A DNA stretch of 64,000 nucleotides from Molossus alvarezi (taxonomy: Eukaryota > Chordata > Mammalia > Chiroptera > Molossidae), in assembly GCA_037176705.1 (NCBI GenBank), contig CM073898.1, forward strand, positions 36,769,488 to 36,833,487, read 5' to 3'. Of the stretch, positions 1-13,439 are shown piece after piece. A program made the position numbers and the translations under genes. How positions within the stretch are numbered: the stretch's first letter is position 1; each line of letters starts with the position of its first letter. Under the pieces are notes generated by a model. It did not search any database and was not told the origin of the DNA. It saw only the letters and a program-made list of their open reading frames with translations.

Positions 1-3000
1 AACATAGATTGAATATGAGGTTGGAGGGAAAACACACCAAACAGAAAGACTCTAAATTTTGCAGCCAAACTACTGGAAGTATATAGAATTGTCAACAATT
101 TGTCTGGATTCTTTCACTTTTTCCAGCTCCCTGAAACCTCCACACTGGGCCACCCTGATCTCTGGACTTTTCTGCAGAGAGAGTTCTGATATCTTTTGAT
201 CTAAGATCATAAAGTCTTAAATAAATCGTGAGAAATAGAAGTGTGGTTTGATGTCCTCCCATTCAGGAACATTTAGTAATTTACACATGATCAAAAAGTA
301 CCCACAATCCAGCAGTTAAGATGTCATGGCCTGTAACCAGTTAGCAGTAAGTGCCCTTTTCCACAATTATGTGTCCATTGAATGCTGAGAGGGTCTCACT
401 TTTATGTAGGTGCACTTGTGTGTCAAGAAGGAACAAGCAAGCCAAAATTAAATAGGCTGTGGCACTGCAGTTATTTCTGGCATTTCTTGGTAAGAATTAA
501 ATTGCAGGTATCCTCGCAAAAATGAGTTAATGCCTTTGTAGTAACTTGTACCCAAAAGAAAGTGAAGACCTGACATCCAGTGTCTGCAGCTAATTTGGGC
601 TAAAACTACATTTTGCATGTTTAATCCAGTATACTTATATTGCATTAAGCTCTACTTGAAGAGTTTCATTCCACTGTGATATAGCCAGGAATACCATGAA
701 AAGAATTATAAATGGGGGGAAATATGAAAATTACTCAGCATAGTTAGCTTATCTTGCATGTGAGCTCCTTGAAAACAAATTTATAGTGTGAGTTATTCTT
801 TGGTAGCTAACTGCAATAGAAATAGCAAAAGACTCACTGCTTTCTCACTAAAACACCACTTAATCCCTGTACCACTATCCTGAACTAGTATCATACAAAT
901 GCTGTTATATAATCTAGTCTCTTTTACATTCTACCCTCTTTAGCTCCCCACTCGGCTCCTTAAACACTGATCCCATGGCCCAGTCAACAAGTCTAGAAAT
1001 CAGTTATCTATTCAGGTACATTTTCTACATGACTCCAAATATTGGCATATATTTTTTCTTTGATCTGTCAGGCAACAGATAATTTATAGACAATGAATTT
1101 ATCAAGTATTTAAACTTTGTCTATATCAAGCCAAAAATGTGAATGGATTTTTTTTTAATTAAATGAATCAGATATTTAGGCGGATTATGTGAGGAATTAC
1201 CTGAGAGCTCCTGTTGGTCCTTTTCTTTCAGAGATTACTCTGGACTTTATTTCAGTCTATGAGTGCCACACTAAAGGTTGTAAAATGTTCTTATTCCTCT
1301 AAATTTCCAAAGAAAGTTTCTGAAGATATTTGGTTAGAAGAAAGTCCTACCACATTTGTGTCAACATGATTTATTTTCCCACATATCTATTACGATCTAC
1401 CTGATACAATTTGAAATCCTCAAAGTCAGAACTGAATGTTTTATATTGATATTATTCATGCCTCTAGCAGTGTATGCCACATATTAGTAATGCAAACATG
1501 CCTATTACTATAATTCGGTATCCTTAAGAATTATATCCAAATGTTTCATAAGTTTCACCAGTTCATCTATGGTATGATCAGGAAAGAAAAAAAAAATCAC
1601 TGCCGTGCTCACTTATGAAATCAAGATTAAGTGGTGAGAGAAGATGGTCCCTAGTCAGCAATTCTACTGGTACCCTAATACTCTGTCTTTGAAGATCACT
1701 GTTTTCTCAGTTTTAGCAAGCTCAATGCCATTTATTTCAGACAGCCACATATATCCACTGGCACTTTTATTCCCACTTCAGGGAAAATGCTAACAAATGA
1801 TTTTGTGCGCTGTTTGATAGAGGTAGAACAAAGAAATAAAGGAAGGTTGTTACATAATGATATCAAGTCATTGAAGAAGCAATACATGATCTTGACAAGG
1901 TCATCCTTCCAAAAATTCTTTTCTTTATGGTCTCTCAGACCACCTTCCTTTCTCAGAGCTCAACCCCTCAGGCGTTTCAGGGCCCTAAAAATGTGTCCTC
2001 TAGATTCTCTGAAACTATAGTTTTCCAATCCCCAACTGTTTGTGATCCTTCAAAACAGACAACCTTAACATTGATTGAATACTTGGTCCTATTTTCATTC
2101 TTGGTGTACTGAAAATAAAATACTAAAATATTTTTCTTTAATTTTTAAAACAAGAGGAAAGCTTAGAAACTATAGCAAAACTGTAAAGAGTAAAAAAATG
2201 CATCTTTTTATTCTTTCCATTTCATAATTTCCAGTGATTGTACCTGAAAAAGTATTTATCATGATTTAGGGAGAAAATTAAGCAAAGCCAAACCTAGATT
2301 TAGAAGGCTGCTTTCAATATGTTAAAAAAAAAATGAAGCCAAAGGGGGAAACCAATTTTTGTTAAGTCATTCTAGTTGGTCAATAGTTGTTCAGTGTTAC
2401 AAATAAATAAATTATTAAATATGTAAATAAACAAGTTTAAATAAGGCCACCTCCATGCTTTGGGGCTTGAAATGTCAGCCATTTTTCACTGAGCTGTAAT
2501 CAACAATAGATAAGTCACTCCAATATACATCTGGCCCAAGGCATTCATTTTCATGGTCTATCTAATCAGTCAGATTCTGACAGATTCCCAAAGGCCTTGG
2601 GTAAGGGAGACCTGGAAAGTTGGGTAAGAAAGATAGGCTATTTGCATGTTGTTGTTGTTTTTTCATTGGCAAGATGTGGTAAATCTTCAAATAAATTCAG
2701 CCATACTTTTTCTTAAAAGCTTTTTGGCACAACCCTTTCTAACATAGATCTCTTCCTTGTTTCCTTGCTTTTACAATACTCACGGTTCTAATTAAAAGCT
2801 TTCTGGGTGTACTTCATTCTGACACATTGCAAAATAGTCATAATTAAAATGTTATTCCTGTTGAAAATTGAGGAGTTGCTCTACAGACTGACTATTTCCC
2901 TGTCCATTCTGTTCCCCAAGGTGAAATAGTACTGGAAAGAATGTTTTCAAATTTCCTTCCTCTTCCTCGAAGAGAAGAGGGTAAGTTGCTTATCTGATTG

Positions 3001-3454
3001 TTGAAACTGGAAAATGACTTGCTGGGAGGCAGAACCCAGTCCACTCAGCTCTTTCTTGAAGACAGTATACTTGGGTTAGGAGTCCATTCTGCTCTACACA
3101 CCCCTGTGCAGACAGGCAACCCCAAGCTAGACCTAGAGAACAGGATTAGGAAGTGTAGTGTAGTCACAGATCTAAGCCACACTACACAATGCAGTTGTTT
3201 TTTGTTGTGTTTTGTTTTGGTTTTTTTTTTCATTGAAACCAATATTTTGACCTATATCTACACGAAACTTGTGTCTGGTTCTAAATCAATTTGGAAAGAG
3301 GGCTAGAAAGGGATGTTTGTAATTACTACCCACAAATAACAACAATAGAAATTGGAAAAAAGTAGTCCCATTGGCATATAAGTTAAAATTCCAGAATAGA
3401 AGTATATGTGTAGCACCACCACAGAGAGTAGGTATCATATTTCCTTATGAATTT
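1..3454. other. AT-rich stretch without a recognisable gene
   Basis: I see no gene, RNA gene or clearly classifiable repeat here. Open frames are all near or below 100 codons, start in AT-rich sequence and show no recognisable protein motif. Short homopolymer runs occur, for example T runs near 1148 and 3220. Confidence 0.5.
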
Positions 3455-3462
3455 GGGTAGAA

Positions 3463-3735
3463 CTGTGTTGTCCAGTATGGTAGCCAATAGCCCCATGTGG
3501 CTACTGAGTTGTGAAATGTGAGTGGTCTGAATTGAGATATGCTACAAATCTAGCATACATATTAGATTACAAAGACTTGGTTAAAAAAAGTAAAATATCT
3601 CTTTTATCTTTACATTGATTATATGTTGACATGACAATATTTTAGATACATTGGATTAAATAAAAAGTTTTATTAAAATTAAATTTACATGCTTCTTTTT
3701 ACTTTTTTAATTTTTATTTTTATTGGACAGGACTG
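3463..3735. mobile_element. hAT-Charlie-type DNA transposon remnant
   Basis: A non-autonomous DNA transposon. The ends are imperfect inverted repeats: the left begins ctgtgttgtccagta and the right reads, on the other strand, cagtcctgtccaata. They are flanked by an 8-bp duplication with one mismatch (gggtagaa at 3455-3462, ggttagaa at 3736-3743), the length expected for hAT elements. The interior has the tag-ccacatgtggctac-type text typical of the mammalian MER5/MER58 group. The exact subfamily is not resolved. It has no coding capacity. Confidence 0.75.
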
Positions 3736-3743
3736 GGTTAGAA

Positions 3744-4769
3744 CAATGGAGAAAGTGCTATTCCTTTCCAAACTGTGGATAATGACGAGACCTGGGCATA
3801 TGTGATTAAAATTAGGAGGATGAAACCAAATCAGTAGTATTCGGTAGCTTCTTAGACAATCTTAGAACTGATTCCAGTGTTGAAGTTTCTATTTGGGGTT
3901 AAGTTATTATTATCTTTGCATTTTATTATTTGTGATTATGCATCCTGTTTCCACTATAATTTCTGTCTCAAAAGAGGAATCCATGTTATTTGTTTTTGTT
4001 GTTTTTTTGAGGCCCAAGTAATTAAACTCACATTAGTTTCTTTATACTTTAAGAGTAAATAAAAATAATTTTCTCTGTTGTAAAGACAAAATACTTTTTT
4101 TTTCTTCTTCAGTTTTTCCCTGGAAACATAGTACATTTGAGTCCTTATGATAACCTTTGAAATAGAGATAAATCTTTCTAGGGATTAAGCCCACCTTCCA
4201 GTTTTTACAATGTAGAGATATCTATAAAGTTTCGGGCCAAGTAAACTCTAGATAATGTACTTCCAGAACTAGCTGATGGGTTTCTCATGAGATGTGCAAG
4301 AGATGGTCAGGCAGTGCAGTCCTTAGTCTCTCAAAGAGAGAGTGAATTCCTTTTTCTTTCTTCTTCATTGCCATTAAAATGTGTGAGATTTTGTCCTAAC
4401 TTCATAGTCACTGTCATGCTTCTGTACATATATGCAGACCAGTTCGTGCTTAATAGTAGCATGTTGTATTTTCCCTTCTATATTGGGATGGAGGGATATT
4501 TTTGTTGGCAGGATTACATTATTTTTCTAAAATTATTTAACATATTATTTGAGCCTGAATAGATACAGATCCCTAGTGAATACAAATGTCCATACAGCAC
4601 TAATAAATTATGGTGTAAAGATTCAAAAGTAAGGTGGCCACTTGCTGAAATGATGAATGTTTCAGAAAATAAGTCAATCACCATAGTTGCTGGTGAGAGC
4701 GTGGGAAAAAACACATTCAGTATTAAATAATCAAAGCTGGAAAGTAGTCTGGATTTCATGGAGACCACG
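3744..4769. other. Unique AT-rich sequence
   Basis: Nothing recognisable. The open frames at 4287-4562 (+) and 4514-4768 (-) overlap each other on opposite strands and resemble no family I know. Confidence 0.5.
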
Positions 4770-4895
4770 GACTTATTTTATAGATAAGAGACTAGTACGG
4801 AGAGTGCTGAAGTGACTTATGTAAGGACATATTCCAAGTAAAGTAGAAAAATTGGAATTAGAACCTAGGGTCAAAGTCTGTGTAGAATGCTAGAG
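4770..4895 (-). repeat. MIR SINE fragment
   Basis: Read on the plus strand this follows the order of a reversed MIR: attttatagataagagact, then a gtgactt segment, then gaattagaacctagggt, equivalent to the core and B-box side of the tRNA-derived head. It is old and diverged, with no target duplication visible. Confidence 0.55.
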
Positions 4896-5934
4896 ATTTT
4901 TTTTTTTTATTCAGTCTTATTTTGCTATAACTTATCTCATCTCCTGGATGACAATTAAAAAGTTAAAACTTGAGCTTTGCCCAACCCCGATGCTTAATAA
5001 AGATGGCTCATGAAATGAAAATGAGTATCGTTCATGCAGAATGGTGAACAGTTGCCACCAGATATCAGAAGAACATTTTCATCTGCCAGTTCATAGAGTA
5101 CTAACATGATTTCAAAACAACATTCTTATGTTCTGTGCTTTTTCTGGATGGGTAGGTTATTCTTTTTCATTCTTTTGCTTTATGACTGCTTTCAAAATTA
5201 TTATCACCGGATGAATGAGAATCCACAATTGTTTTATGTTCTCCTGGATTTTCTGTCTCATTAGTCAAATGTTTTTATTCTTACTTGTCCCTTGCTTCTT
5301 GTAACTCTCATTTCAACAACACTTTTAGTTAAAATCAAGGAAGGAAAACTTCCTCAGTAAAATTTCTCAGAAGACTGAGACATTGGGTTGACCACTCCCT
5401 GTATTACAATCTTCTGAGACTAATCTATCCCCAGGGAATTTTCAAAATATTGTAATCAAAATTTATCAACTGAAAATCTAATTATACTTTAACACAAATG
5501 GCATTATAAACCCATATAGTTCTATAAATATTCTCAAGTGGCTCTTAATGAAAAGATACCAAGTAGGACATATTTATTCAAAAATATGGAATTCTCTAGC
5601 TCAAAGAAATGGTCTGACATTCTTTGATATTTAAAATATATCATTCTTAAGACTCTAATCATTGGGATTCAACACAAAATGCTTGTGGAAATAATTTTTT
5701 AAAGGAAAGGAATATATTTTTAATGCGAGAAGCTACAAAATAATCAAACAGCCATATAGATATATTTCTCCCAGGACAAAATCTCTACCTACTTCTTTGA
5801 AAGTATTAAAGGAAGAAGACTACTCTGCAAACTGAAATTCCTTTACTGCATAAAAGCATGCTGTCCCTGCATTAGGGCCATTTCAAATATACCTGCTTCC
5901 ATCAGTGTAATCCTCTCTCTTTGTAATAAAAACG
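4896..5934. other. Unique AT-rich sequence
   Basis: No gene or repeat recognised. Confidence 0.45.
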
Positions 5935-5941
5935 GACCTAA

Positions 5942-6096
5942 GCCCTGGCCAATTTGGCACAGCAGAGTGTTAGCCCGTGGACCAATGAGTTATAGGTTCG
6001 ATTCTGGTCAAGGGCACATACATCACTTGAGGTTTGTCCCTGGCCCTGGTGAAGTCATGTGCTTGGCAACCAGTTAGTGTGGCTCTATCACATCAA

Positions 6097-6150
<54 letters not shown>

Positions 6151-6210
6151 CCCTTCCCTCCCACTCTGATAATAAGTAGAAAAATATCCTCCGGTGAGGA
6201 AAAAAAAAAA
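5942..6210 (+). mobile_element. Ves-type tRNA-derived SINE
   Basis: Bat Ves SINEs are RNA polymerase III retroposons moved by LINE-1 enzymes. This copy starts gccctggccaatttggc, has a degenerate A box just after it and a B box (ggttcgattc, about 5996-6005), then a long TC tract (about 6101-6147), a tccggtgagga motif and an A tail. The target duplication is gacctaa (5935-5941 and 6211-6217). It belongs to the longer subtype with the gtgagga tail (called subtype 1 below). The 47-base TC run is likely length-variable. Open frames across it are artefacts. Confidence 0.9.
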
Positions 6211-6220
6211 GACCTAAAAA

Positions 6221-7170
6221 AATTGGTGTTTATATGCAAATGTTACTTCTTAACTGACTTGTAGCAGGAATTCATTTCATGTAAACTTGATCTTCAGAAA
6301 AGTAGGCTCATTCAGAAAAGTAGGCAAACATCTAGTCATTAAGAAATGGAATTCTGTTCTTATTTACATATCTGGAATTTAGTACCCAACAATGGTTTAG
6401 AAATGCTTCATACTTATCCCATAGCATTAGATTATTTTACAAAGGTGTAAACCATAAATCTCATGTGCCACTTTTGCTCGTATACAAGTCACTGAAAACT
6501 TAGTTATATGACCACGTGTAACTGGTCACATGCTCAGTGAGAAGTGAGGGAGTCTAATAACTAAAAAACAAGAGGAGAAAATGAGAGACAATTGGCAATG
6601 TCTGACATTACCAATATGTAATAATTATAATTTTGTATGTTAAAAATGTAGGTGGAATGAAAAGAACAGAGGGAGAAAAGTTAGTAGTTAAAGAAAGAAT
6701 GATATAAAGGAAGGAGGAGGAAGGAAGAGGAAGGAAGAGAAAATAATATAAATAAAGGGTATGTTTACTAGATTTTACCTGAAATCCATCTATTATTTAT
6801 AAGAACTCAGAATGAGGACATCAATTATGGATTAGTGTGTGTGTGTGTGACTTGGAAAATTCAAGGAAAATATGAAGAGTTTTCTAAAGGAAAGCAAAGA
6901 ACAATTGAAAACTAATAGCGGCGAAATATGTGTTAAGTGTGAATGGGGGGGACATCAGTGTGGCTATAACGGAAAAAATAATATTCAAATCTTACACTTA
7001 ACATGTAATGATTAGAAATGAAATAAGAATTTACTTTTTTTTTTTTTTAAAGAGTGATTTAATAGAAACATTCTTTTGGAAGATCCTCAGGCAAAGGGTT
7101 GGTTTGGAGAGGAGAGTGGGAGTCAGGAGACTGAACATGAGGCAGGGCTGGAGAAATGGAGAAGAGGTGA
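6221..7170. other. Purine-rich unique stretch
   Basis: No gene seen. It contains a near-perfect direct duplication around 6295-6330 (ttcagaaaagtaggc twice), a GA-rich run at about 6655-6745 and a short TG run at 6836-6850. Confidence 0.45.
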
Positions 7171-7172
7171 TA

Positions 7173-8087
7173 CTGCGGCTCCCCTCACCCACTGTGGATA
7201 CGCCCCAGGACTCCAGCGGACACCCGAAGCAATGGACAGTACCAAACCCTATATGCTATGTCTTTCCTACACAGATTTACCTATTTGTAATATAACAAAT
7301 ACAACAATATGCTGTAACACATTTTACGTGAATGTTCTCCCTCTCTCTTCAGTAACTTTTTATATTTTTCCGTCTAAACCCAGTCCTGAATCTGTGTAAC
7401 CACCTGTTACTTGCAAGTAATGGCCCCGTAGCACTCATTTGAGCGGATCCCTGGCTGAGGTCTTTGTATAGACTTATTGTTTTCTGGTACAGCATATTGC
7501 TGTCAGTTGGAAAATGTTTTCTGCTCATGTCTTCCATCCACAAATTTATTGCCTTTCCATATTAACTAAGCACTCAACACACCCTGTGGATGTAACTTTT
7601 GCAGTTTGAGGTGCTGCAGTAATTTATTTTTCCTTCTTCACAATTTTACAGATAGATTTTTTTTTAAACCCTAGATCATAGAAACCTCAGCATATGATTT
7701 TTTTTTTCTTTCCTCATTAAGTGGAAAACTTGCACCTTCTCACTCAAGGGAGGCACTTGATGGCTTCTCTTTGGCATGTTGGAGTTGCCGGCATCACCGC
7801 TCTTGCTCTTTGGGGCCAGCATTCAGGGGAAATAAGGGTGACTTGAACACAAGCACTGCAGTACCAAGACAATCGATCTGATCACAGTGACTCAGGGACC
7901 AGGGCGGGAAGCATATGCGGAGTGGATACCCTGGAAGAGGGGCAATTCATGTCCTGGGTGGGACCGAAATTTAAAACTTATGAATTGTTTATTTGTAGAA
8001 ATTTTCATTTACTAATTTTGGACTATGGTTGACTGGGTAACTGAAGCCACAGAAAGGGAAACACCATTAAGGGTGGGGGAACGACTG
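7173..8087. mobile_element. Tigger (pogo)-family DNA transposon, non-autonomous
   Basis: The left end has text like a degraded cccactgtggatacgcc terminal repeat followed by gacagtaccaaaccctat. The right end has ggttgactgggtaactgaag, matching the ggttgaccgcgggtaactgaa end of mammalian Tigger-derived elements as I remember them. The inner stretch cttctctttggcatgttgg also fits. TA dinucleotides flank the proposed ends (7171-7172 and 8088-8089), as expected for Tc1/mariner/pogo integration. No transposase frame remains. The subfamily is not assigned. Confidence 0.7.
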
Positions 8088-8089
8088 TA

Positions 8090-8863
8090 TAAAGGATGCT
8101 TCTAAGGAGGAGTTGGCAACCTCTGATAGCAGGGCTTAGGCACCACACTCTGAAGTCATGGACCTATTTGGTACATAATGAAATAGAGTTTAAGGAGAAG
8201 TGGACAGAGGCCCACAATCCTTAGGAGGGCCAAAAAATGTCATTAACAAAAATTTTGTCAAGGGACATAGCAATCAATATCTGCTATTTCGTTGGCACTT
8301 CTTCCTGTTTAATACATGTTATCTTGGTTCCTAATGACAAGACTAAGCGGGAGAACCATATCAATTTTATTAAAGAAATGGCTCCAGTAAAAAAAAAAAA
8401 AAAAAAAAGCTTCTTTATTGATATTCAGGATTTTATTTTATTTATTTTATTCAGAACAATGAAAATAAAACTTGGGTTTCCTTTTATAAAGAAAGCCACC
8501 AAATATTTCTAATTCTAAAGAAACTGAAATATAAACTTAACCTCTTATATCACCCAGTGAGAATAGTATTCCAACATTCTGAATTGACTTACAACTAAAA
8601 TTTTAAAAAAGATACGGCATTGATTTATTTACAACAAAATCTTTTTTTCGAGGAGAAAGGATTCTAAGTATATTCTTGTGTCGAGTAGCTCTGTCACAGA
8701 AATGTATTAATGAATTAAAAGTTAATTATGTATTTTCCAAAAAAAATACAGTGACAGCATCCTTACTCTTTGAAGCTCTAGAAATCTAAAATTAAAATTA
8801 CTCTATTAATAGAGGTTTCATTATTTTTCAAAGAAGAATTCTTAGATCTTTTATTGATACTGT
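8090..8863. other. Unique sequence with an A homopolymer
   Basis: No gene. An A run of about 20 occurs at 8389-8408; I do not see a retrocopy attached to it. Confidence 0.4.
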
Positions 8864-8870
8864 TGCTTTT

Positions 8871-9114
8871 TTTTTCTTTTATCCTCACTGGAGGACATTC
8901 CTGCAATTTTTTTTTTTTTTTTTAATCTTCAGATAGAGCTGGAGGGATAGAGAAACATCGACATGACAGCGACTCATCAAGGGGCTGCCACCCACACAAC
9001 CCCAATGGGCCAGGGACTAACTGCAACCCAGATACATGCCCTCAGCGAGAACCGAACCCAGGACTCTCTGGTCTGAGAGCCAATGCTCCAACCACTGAGC
9101 CAAACCAGCCAGGG
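8871..9114 (-). mobile_element. Ves-type SINE, subtype 1
   Basis: On the plus strand it runs from tcctcactggaggac to gagccaaaccagccaggg, the reverse of a Ves head. The B box is present as gaaccgaaccc (about 9049-9059). An internal T tract sits at 8907-8924. A short duplication (tgcttt at 8864 and 9115) may be the target site. Confidence 0.85.
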
Positions 9115-9265
9115 TGCTTTCGAATAACATGATGGACATACATTACTTTAAATTCTTTAAGATATTTTCAAAGGGTCTTAGTGTGTCCTAGAGTTTTAAC
9201 CATTTGATAACAAACTATAAAGAAAAATATATTCAGAAATAAATGTAATGAAAGAAAGAAGGAAA

Positions 9266-9337
9266 GGAAGGAAGGAAGGAAGGAAGGAAGGAAGGAAGGA
9301 AGGAAGGAAGGAAGGAAGGAAGGAAGGAAGGAAGGAA
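9266..9337. repeat. Perfect (GGAA)18 microsatellite
   Basis: Seventy-two bases of uninterrupted GGAA, with imperfect AAAG/GGAA flanks from about 9250 and to about 9342. GGAA is the core of ETS-family binding sites. Any regulatory role here is not shown by the sequence. Confidence 0.98.
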
Positions 9338-9419
9338 GAAGAAATGAGGAAGGGGAAATAAATAATAAAATACTTTGGATAATTTCAGATTAGGGAAGGG
9401 GAGAAAATTCAGGTACACA

Positions 9420-10080
9420 AGGCACCACAACTCGGAGATAAGGGCACAGCGAAGGCGGTGGTGGAAGGCAATGCCCTTGAAGGGACAGGGCCGGTTTGTC
9501 GAAAGTACAAGTGCCGGGTAGTGAGCTTCTCAGCATCTTCTACCTCTTGTCTCTCAAAACCCCAGCTGCCAGTGTTGGTGTAGGAAAACCTAAACTGTAA
9601 CTGAAAAATCACTGGAGGCTCACTGCGGACAAGTCGGACAGTTAAAACGTTCAGAGGGGGAGGAGTTTTAGGAAGGGGGGACCCTTTTGTGAGTTTTACC
9701 TCCAGGAGCTCTACCAGTTTCCCCCAGTGAAGATCAGGGAATATTCTCGGTGCACTTGCAGCAAGAGAGGAACGTCACTACGGTGAAACAAACCAGAGTA
9801 AGCTGTCTTCTTAATAATGCCTGTTTTCAGGAGACCCTAGTTAACCAGAGGCTAACCTGTTTTATTAAAGCCTAACCACCTGAGGGAAGGGGAATGCTCA
9901 ACTCCAACGCACTGTAGCCGTCCTGTCCCACCTAAGGATGGAGAGGGCAGGAAGGAGGACAGCGAAGCGGGGGGGCTGTGCAGTTCGCGGTCCGGAGATG
10001 GCAGGCTCACTGTAAGACTGAGACCTAATCCTATGGCTGCAGAACGCTTCCCCTCCCCCTCACCTTAGCGCCCTACCCCT
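9420..10080. other. CpG-enriched block, possible endogenous-retrovirus remnant
   Basis: GC and CpG content rise sharply above the surroundings (for example the runs near 9430-9520 and 9950-10010). The stretch around 9810-9960, with two related aacc-agaggctaacctg / aaagcctaaccacctg phrases, recalls ERV-derived repeats I have seen but cannot name. There is no long frame, no primer-binding site and no paired LTR. It could instead be a decayed CpG island. Confidence 0.35.
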
Positions 10081-13000
10081 CAAAGCCTATGTACTAGGTT
10101 TCCAGCTACCTAGTACATCATATCTGGCTTTTCACAAAAAATTACAAAGCATATTAAAAGGCAAAAGAGTAATAATGAGATTATTTTTATTACAACAGCT
10201 TTTTTTTAGGCACAGTTTTATAGCTCACAACATCTATCTAATCCCGTGATGAGAAAATAAAGTGAAACAACTCGTCTAATCAATTTGCTATCTGTTGGAT
10301 CATAAAAAGAGAATATACGCTGTTTAACCAGAAATACAATAGGAAATTAATTAAGATAGTGAATTACAAGTCATTTTAACTTATTCATGATATTTGACCC
10401 AATGCCAGATAAATATTTGTCTTAGTCAATATCACATCATAGTGGTATAAAACAGGGATATAAAACAGGCAACAATAGTATCTTCTTTGAAATCTTTAAT
10501 CAAGATATTGAAAATTACTAAGTTTATTTCCACATTCCCACAAGGAATAAACATCCAACTTTCAGAAACAATTTTACCTTTTACACACAAAAAAATTAAG
10601 AATGAAAAAAAGTTCTTTAAAGAAACTCTTTGCCAGAATTCTATTTAATTATTTGAATTGAAATCAAAACATAGCAAGAGTAATACTTTGGCATATGGTT
10701 TACCAATAGGAATCAATCAATATTTTCTTCCCACATATTTTCACATGATTTCAAGTTAGTCAGGCCTTGGCCCACCCACCTTCGTATGTGAGCATAAAAA
10801 CAGTATGAATTATTCACAGCTGCAGAACACAAGTGTTCCCTAGCGTTTCCCATCTCCTTCTTTAAGTCACTGTGTTTTGAAAATTTGAAATTCTTTACAG
10901 AAAAGATTAGTAAACTACCTCATGTTCTTTTAGGAATGTAATGAGTGGCTGTTTTTTCTCCTTTCTAAAATAAGTGGGAACCCTGAACACCATCTTCATA
11001 GGGCATTTTGCTCCCTGTAAATGTAACTTCTGGTCAGATTTATTTTACAGTGACCAGTAAGAACTCATCACAAGCATCTCTGGGTAAATCTATGCCTTAG
11101 GTACACTTCTACTTTACACAGAAATAGAAGTTTTGCATGCAGTTGAGCCCCTAGCAGAATTCCTGGATCTTAATAAATATTAAATGGCCTAACTTACCAT
11201 AAACTTAAGATAAGCTTAAGGATAAAATTAAAAGCATCCTTAATTTTTCCACGTAGATATAACAACTGTAACGTGTTGGTAGATTTTTCTTTTTATCATT
11301 ATTTATACTTGTATATATCTCTTAAAATTGGAACCACACTAGTAGAGTGTTAACATTGCTTTTTTAAATTTCGAACTATACAGTGAATATTTCCAATATC
11401 ATTAAATGATCGTTGGAAACATAATTTTAATGGCTACAACAGAACAACAATTTTTTTGCTCAAGTGATGCCAAGAGTTGTCACAATTCTTTATGTCACTC
11501 AGCGTGTGTAGATTTAAACAAAATGACCACATTTTTCTTTATTTTAGAGGCTTTTCATTTTCTTCTAAATGATCAAAATATATCTGTGGAACTGCACTTT
11601 CTGTTTTCATTGCTTAGGAAGCAGTACTGAAGCCGGATGAGAGCATTTAGCTTGATTCTGTAATGTATTTGCAGCTGAAATGCCCAAGTTCATCGCTTAA
11701 GGGATGGCCCTTTCCCTGTCAAAACAAGCTGCAGGACACTTACTAGAAAATGTCACTTGGGGTTATCTAAGTGGGCAGTGGAATCTAGCTAATTTTATTT
11801 CAAATCTAGATATTTTTCTTGAAAAGTATAAAAAATCCATTTGACTAACTGACCATTCATACTCATTGGGGAAGATAGAAAACAGGAGACAGTGGTAGAT
11901 ATGGGACCAGAGAAGGAAGCATTTGCTCATGTAAGACCAAAGGAGTTTTGGTTGGCATGCTTCTTCCCAGAATAATGGTGAATAAATAGACTCTCACTCT
12001 ACATCTAAGAGTTCTTTTTGAACACTTGCTGCTCATTCATTTTCTTGCTCAATATTTTCTCCCTAGAGCTACTAAGATCTCTATGGGAATGGTGCAAAGA
12101 ATACAATTAAAATCAAGCATTTATTTTGTTTTCCTGTTTACTTTTTTCTTCCACTGTGCAGAAAAAAAACTGTGCCTTATGTGGGTTTAAGTCAAAATAA
12201 TCCATTAACACATCACTGGAGGAAACAAAGCTAAATTACACTCTCTGTGTGAAGAATGTTATGGCAGTTGGTTAAGAATATCCGTGGGGCATTCTGAAAA
12301 TGCACATGATGCAAGCCGGAGGTGGAGAGTTTAAGAAAACTAAACAGCGAGGTGGGAAAAGACCATCATCTGGATGCTCCAAAGTACACAAATGGGAAGC
12401 CTCATTTATTATGTAGATTTAGTTCAAATGCACAGATTTATTGTGAACTGTGATGTATATGTAAGCTTAAGTAAAATCAATGCATCTCCATATGTGATGT
12501 GTTCTTATATGTAATAAAATAATCAGAAAGAAAAGATGTTTGGTTTACATTCTTAGAAATTCTTATGGCATAAGTGGTCATGTTCTGTTCTGATTCTCTC
12601 TGAAGTGGCCCTGTTCCACTGAACTCCTTTTGGGGAGAAACAGCTCACTTCTCTTTTTCTAACCAAATGTATGTTCCAAATGGAAATGACCGTCTTAAAT
12701 GAGCCCACCTCCTGGTTGTCGCTGTTAGACTAGATGAATAATAGATACTTGTCCACAGTCATTATTGGCCAGTCAGTGACCTTCCACAATATTTTCTCAT
12801 TTGAACTGTAAGTAAAGAATTATTTCCTCTTTGGTGATAAACCTTGAAGAATTGAGGTATAGGTACACTATGATGCCTATTGGCAATAACGAGGTCAACA
12901 AAGAGAAAAAATGTAGAGCTAGAAATGAAAAGGATCCTGACCTTTTAGAGAAGTGCTGAAAGTCTAATGAATGTATTTTAACTGATATGAAAGGATGTTC

Positions 13001-13194
13001 ACAAATTTTGTAATGAAATAAAACACTGTCGTGTAATAAAAATAAGAGAAGTAGAACCTATTTTACATGGTGCTTGACAATTTGATATTGTCTTGTTTTA
13101 TTTGGCAGGAATTAAAGGGGAAAATAAATTATCCTTTTTCTAACCTTGCTTTTTCATTTAGACACTTGTTTCAAAACTTACACTAAAAGATTGC
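10081..13194. other. Long unique AT-rich stretch
   Basis: About 3.1 kb in which I recognise no gene, RNA or repeat. The longest frame (11406-11630, plus) has no motif and AT-driven composition. Confidence 0.45.
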
Positions 13195-13438
13195 ATTTTT
13201 TTTTTTTATCCTCAACTGAGGATATTTTTCCATTTATCTTCATATAGGGTGGGAAGGAGAGAGAGAGAGAAAGAGGAACATTGATGTGAGAAAGGCACAC
13301 TGACTGGCTGCCTCCTGCACAATCCCATCCAGGGCCGGGGATGAACCACAACCGAGGTACGTGCCCTTGACCAGAATTGAATCTGCGACTCTTTTGGTCC
13401 ACAGGCCGACACTAACCGCTAAGCCAAACCAACCAAGG
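13195..13438 (-). mobile_element. Ves-type SINE, subtype 1
   Basis: T tract at 13196-13207, then atcctcaactgaggata, a GA-rich segment, and a head ending gctaagccaaaccaaccaa. The B-box equivalent is at about 13373-13383. Clear target duplications were not found, and the head is more diverged than in most copies here. Confidence 0.85.
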
Positions 13439-13439
13439 G

